64,000 bases of DNA. Source: Campanula takesimana. Taxonomy: Eukaryota; Streptophyta; Magnoliopsida; Asterales; Campanulaceae. Positions 60,005 to 64,000 of the stretch are shown piece after piece (positions within the stretch are counted from its first letter, which is position 1; the number at the start of each line of letters is the position of its first letter). The DNA lies in the NCBI GenBank assembly GCA_026119855.1, contig JAOWBW010001044.1, positions 186,001 through 250,000 of the forward strand. The letters are read 5' to 3'. The notes below the pieces were generated by a model. The model was not told where the DNA came from. It saw nothing but the letters and a program-made list of their open reading frames with translations, and did not search any database. Both the position numbers and the translations under genes were made by a program.

Positions 60005-61359
60005 ATGGACCCTCCTCTTTCTGTAGATACTCCCTCCGACGACACTTCTCCTCAACAAACAACCGCCGTTGACGCCGCCGCCGTCGTTGAAGACAATAAT
60101 CAAAGCGTCTACTTTGTCCCTTTCCGGTACTCTACTCAACCCTCATTTTAATTTCCCAAATTTCTAATCCATACTCAAGCAATCCGTTGATTTGAATCTG
60201 CTTTTTTTGTTTACATTCGTTTTACTGTTATTAGTTTGAAATTCAGGTGAGTGATTTTGGATAGTTTTTTTTTTTTTTTTTTGAACTATGTGTGTTTGTT
60301 CAGGTGGTGGAAGCAGGCGCAGGAGTCTGGTTGTTCAGCGCTTGATTTAGATGGGAAGAGGGGGATTCCCTATACGGCTACACCAGCATCTCTGTTTGCT
60401 GGGCCAATGAAATTAATCAACAATATATTTAATCCAGATATTTCTTTCAATCTAAGGAAAGACGAAGAGGTTCCATCTTTACAGGATAATGGGAATGGGG
60501 AAGTGGGTATTTCTGGTCGTGACTTTGCTTTGGTTCCTGGAGAAGTGTGGGTGCAGGCACTTAAATGGTGTGTATTTTGTTACAAAGCTTTTGTTCTATG
60601 TTCTTTTAGAAATGTGTTATTTGTAGGCAATGTATTAGTGGATTTATAAAAAGAAACATAAATTGGTTGCAATCTATGCTGTGTGATTTTTTTTTTTTTT
60701 TTTTTTTTTAACTTGTGCTTCATGAACTGATTCCTACTTTGAGTTGATGTACTGGGAGCATGGGCTCATTTACTTGTTTGTTATAAGCTTATTTACTTGT
60801 AACCATGTTAGTTACTGTTCTATGATATATCTGGCCTCTCATAAAGAAAAATGGATTTTTTAGTTGATGAATCTCATTGCACGCTGTCTTGATCTTTCCT
60901 ATGGGAAGTTGCTGTATTTTTACTTGGTTCCTAATTACCGTATCAGAAAGTCTCACATTTCACTTTGTTGTATGAACGTCAGTGTTTTCTCTTGGTGCAA
61001 ACCAATTCTAGACATTATATTCGTTTATTTACTGGGATTATTAGTTGTTTTCTTTATTTGTCAGAGCTACATGGTATGTATGAGCGTATGCCCGTGCGTG
61101 GGCATATTCTTGTTGGTATGTATGACTGTGAGACAGAGTACATATCACTCTGGATAGATTCGGATGGTTCAGGAATTGTTTAATCTCAGTTCTGCATTAT
61201 TCCTCTACTCCATGTAGGCACAGCAATTCTAAAGGTACAGTGAAGGATGGCCGGACATTTTCAGCTGCCGAGGATGATATGGCAGATGTTTATCCTTTAC
61301 AGCTCAGGCTTTCTGTTTTGCGGGAGACCAATAGTTTGGGGATAAGAATAAGCAAAAAG
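60005..61359 (+). CDS. UBP8-like: DUSP-type ubiquitin carboxyl-terminal hydrolase (UBP8-like), first three coding exons
   Basis: Exons with GT-AG sites: 60005-60126, 60304-60567, 61218-61359; phases join cleanly (176 codons so far) and no frame break is seen. The product should be a cysteine protease removing ubiquitin from proteins. After an acidic, Thr/Ala-rich start, YFVPFRWWKQAQESG opens the N-terminal DUSP domain (about residues 36-150), with GPMKLINNIFNPDI, GRDFALVPGEVWVQALKW and DVYPLQLRLSVL. These match the plant UBP5/8/9/10/11 group, UBP8 best from memory. The catalytic Cys and His boxes lie beyond the window. The ATG is the first in a pyrimidine-rich leader (59790-59900) and fits the family start. 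Intron 3 exceeds 2.6 kb and holds a MITE. Confidence 0.88.
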
Positions 61360-64000
61360 GTGAGAAAGTAGTCATATATCTCCGTCTTCCTACTGCTTGT
61401 TGCTTCATTTATGAAGTGATATTACTTGCCGCTATCTGGTAATATTTACCCTTTTCTGTGGTTGGTTTTTATTATTTTGTTATTTTTCTTTTTGGATGTT
61501 CCTTTATGTTTCATTTTTTGGTGATTGTGTTTTTGTCACTTACCTTAAGTTGTGCTTTAAATGGCTATGTTCAGTTTAATAGTCTGTCAGAGAAAATCTG
61601 GCTCTGAGATTTTATACAACTTGCTTTATCAGTAAAACATCTATTGATAGGCACTGCTCACTATCTGCAAGCCATAAGCCTATTGAGCTACAGAGAGTCA
61701 CACTTGAGAATCTGAAAAACCTCACACACTGTTTGCTGGTAGCAATGTGGATTTATGCTTAAAAAGATCGTTTACTAGGACTCTTAACCGGTTGTATTAG
61801 ATATGGAAGAATATATACTTATAAACGGACTGTTAATGTCCAGAAATACTCAATCACCATGACATCTGAAATTCTACTTGAAACATTATGCCAACTTAAT
61901 CGATGTAAAAGGACACGTATTGGAGTGTGCTGGTAAAATGTGGGTTTCAGCTTTAGAAGATTGATGTCTAAACTCTTTTTTAGGTTCCAGGTCATCCGAA
62001 AATTTTGCTAGAAGTACAATGCCAGCTTATAGCCCGTATTGTAGATATGGCATTTTTATATCAGCAAGGGCCATAATGCACTTTAAGGCTATAAATGCAT
62101 ATTTGTAGATATATGTATACACACACACGTGCGCACACACATATAAATATATAAGTATGCCGATCTAACTTTTCATTTAAAACAATTGGTTAAGATGAAG
62201 GCTCTTTGTTTGCCTTATTTCGTATCATAGTATCAGAGAGTTCAAGCTTGCTGCAATACGGATATGGTTTTCAAAATGCACTGCGACTTACTCCTTTTGT
62301 TGATAGTAGTCATTTTTAAGCACAGATAACATCAACTTCACTTTAATTAGTGTATGGAAACAGGAATAATTGCTCACTTGTGTTTCACGTGCTCATAATG
62401 GCCTTTCAATAAAGATGGCGGGGATTGCGGTTGGTGGCAACAGAAAGCTTTGGCTAGTACTAAAGCATATTGGAACATAGAATACTATGAAAACAACAAG
62501 CAAGACATCCCTCCAAAATGATGCTTCCTGTCTAATAAAATTCTTCTTTTAACAATACATCAACACAACCAAAAGAGAAAAAAGGGAAAAAAGAGGCAGG
62601 GTACAGTTCATTCAATACAACTTAAAGTGTTTGACCCAGAACATGTAGGAAGCTGACATGGGAAAATTGATTAGTGACTAATGTGCATAAATACATAGTT
62701 TGTGGGCAAGTTGGGGCTTCGATTAGGAGAGCTGCTTAGAACAAATAGGATAAATGCTTTGCTGCCACACTAGGAATTGAAAACAATGTTGCCATTTGAG
62801 GCGTCATGTATGAAGTTATTGGCAGCATTTATTAGCATGTTTTTGAAATCTAGGATTAAGGTCAAAAGCATTCATTGATGCACCTTTCAGTTGGTTCTCT
62901 CATGCATTTAAGTTTTGTTTGTGTTCTAACTTGCTAAACTCTTACTAAATATATGGAGATTGTTTACTTTACAAGGAAGGTATATCACCGAGAAAATCTC
63001 CTCAAAACCTTCTGGAGTTTTATGGGTAATAGAAGAATTTATTTTAGAGAAGAATGCTATTAGTGTGCCTATATATATATATGATCTTTAAGAGATTGAA
63101 CAAAGTTGTAGCCACTCTTTTTTGCAATTACTCCCAACTTATATGGACTCTATGAAGTAAACCTGAAATCCAAAGGATCAAGAACTAGAATACCAAGCTG
63201 AAGCTGCATATACTACGCATCTTGTTATTTTTCCTCTTAATGCATGGGTATTGCTTTTGGATCCTGTTAGAGATGGAATTGATTGTTGGAAGAGCTGTAG
63301 ATTGATGAGGAAAGCAAGTACAACTGACAAAATTTCCTAAAAAGAATGCATCTGGCTCCAATTCATTTACTTTTTCTTGAGACAAGGACAAAGGACAAAA
63401 CCGCCTACATATTCATCCTAAGATTGATGGTCAGCTTTCTCATTCTAGAACTGAAAGACACAACAGATTATGTCATTCTTCACATGACTTCTTTTGAGAA
63501 TGTCCTCTATGAATAACCTCCTCGCTTAATCCAATCATGTTTTCATTTTCGTTTATGAGTTATATTGCGGTGAGCCCAATATTGAGTATACATCAAGGAT
63601 TACGTTGAATGCAAGTAAGTGAATGACAAACTGAGAGGTGCCTCCAAATATTTTGGTCTCCATCCTAATTCTACCCCGTAAGAACCCCCATTCGTCTATA
63701 TTTTCCTTTGAATATATATACTCCCTCCGTCCCACTCGAATTAGGATTCTTGGTCAATCTAATTATACTTTGACCAATAATTTGAAGAAAAATAATGATG
63801 CTAATAAAAATTCAAAAATTGTTATTGTATAACAATTACTATAATATTCAATAACTATTTTTAAATTTTCATTAATATAATTATTTTTCTTCAAATTATT
63901 GGTTAAAGTATAATTAGATTGACCAAAAATCCTAATTCGAGTGGGACGGAGGGAGTATATCTTTACATATTTATATAAACAGAGAGAAATATATTCCCCT
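61360..64000 (+). other. UBP intron 3, no further exon recognised
   Basis: It begins with donor gtgagaaag. I searched for the next DUSP/USP exon and did not find it. There is a short (AC)n run near 62120 and a MITE at 63721-63955. Confidence 0.6.
63721..63955. mobile_element. near-perfect palindromic Stowaway-like MITE in UBP intron 3
   Basis: ctccctccgtcccactcgaa...ttcgagtgggacggagggag between TA dinucleotides. The two halves remain complementary almost to the centre, arms over 100 bp, so transcripts could form a long hairpin. Confidence 0.93.

Noticed and set aside
60251..60649. 132-codon frame as a full small gene
   Set aside because: It is UBP exon 2 extended through intron sequence at both ends.

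Overview
The window is nuclear DNA of a flowering plant, very probably a eudicot. It has intron-rich genes with GT-AG splice sites whose products are plant-specific or plant-typical families (IQ67-domain protein, GT14/DUF266 glycosyltransferase, DUSP-type ubiquitin protease). The rest is LTR retrotransposons, hAT/Mutator derivatives and many MITEs with ctccctccgtccc ends. No prokaryotic, organellar, rRNA or tRNA gene is visible. Asterid affinity is a guess only.

Layout. 1-5083: 3' part of a dead Ty1/copia element (gag-PR, IN, RT-RH, then a 1.5-kb 3' LTR). 5084-8200: repeat debris, namely a cgag-rich repeat, an hAT MITE with 8-bp target duplication, an old gypsy LTR fragment and low-complexity DNA. 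8200-17900: an IQD (calmodulin-binding) gene on the + strand with six coding exons and MITEs and a LINE fragment in its introns; MITEs and a TRIM-like array inside long inverted repeats lie in its probable 5' UTR intron. 18290-19050: two more MITEs. 19909-20994: a GT14 (core-2/I-branching, BC10-like) gene. 23319-36555: a minus-strand Ty1/copia element split by a young 8.7-kb non-autonomous gypsy-type element (LARD, 26434-35179). 36770-38290: AT-rich repeats. 38288-51999: a minus-strand Ty3/gypsy element with a decayed pol, itself inserted into a Stowaway-like MITE and carrying two solo LTRs of another gypsy family (39491-41996 and 45307-47858). 52000-59600: MITEs, a Mutator MITE with 9-bp target duplication and an internally deleted hAT relative. 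60005-end: the first three coding exons of a UBP8-like deubiquitinase.

The host genes look unrelated to each other. Two of the three (IQD and GT14) have otherwise well conserved reading frames broken by single-base losses, which may be assembly errors or recent decay.

The most unusual observation is a regulatory-looking module shared by LTRs of unlike families (one Ty1/copia, two Ty3/gypsy): two pairs of CpG-rich near-palindromes, 22-24 bp apart within a pair and 73-74 bp between pairs, close to whole numbers of DNA helical turns. A second shared signal is a small hairpin in the gypsy LTRs whose stem shows a compensatory base-pair change.
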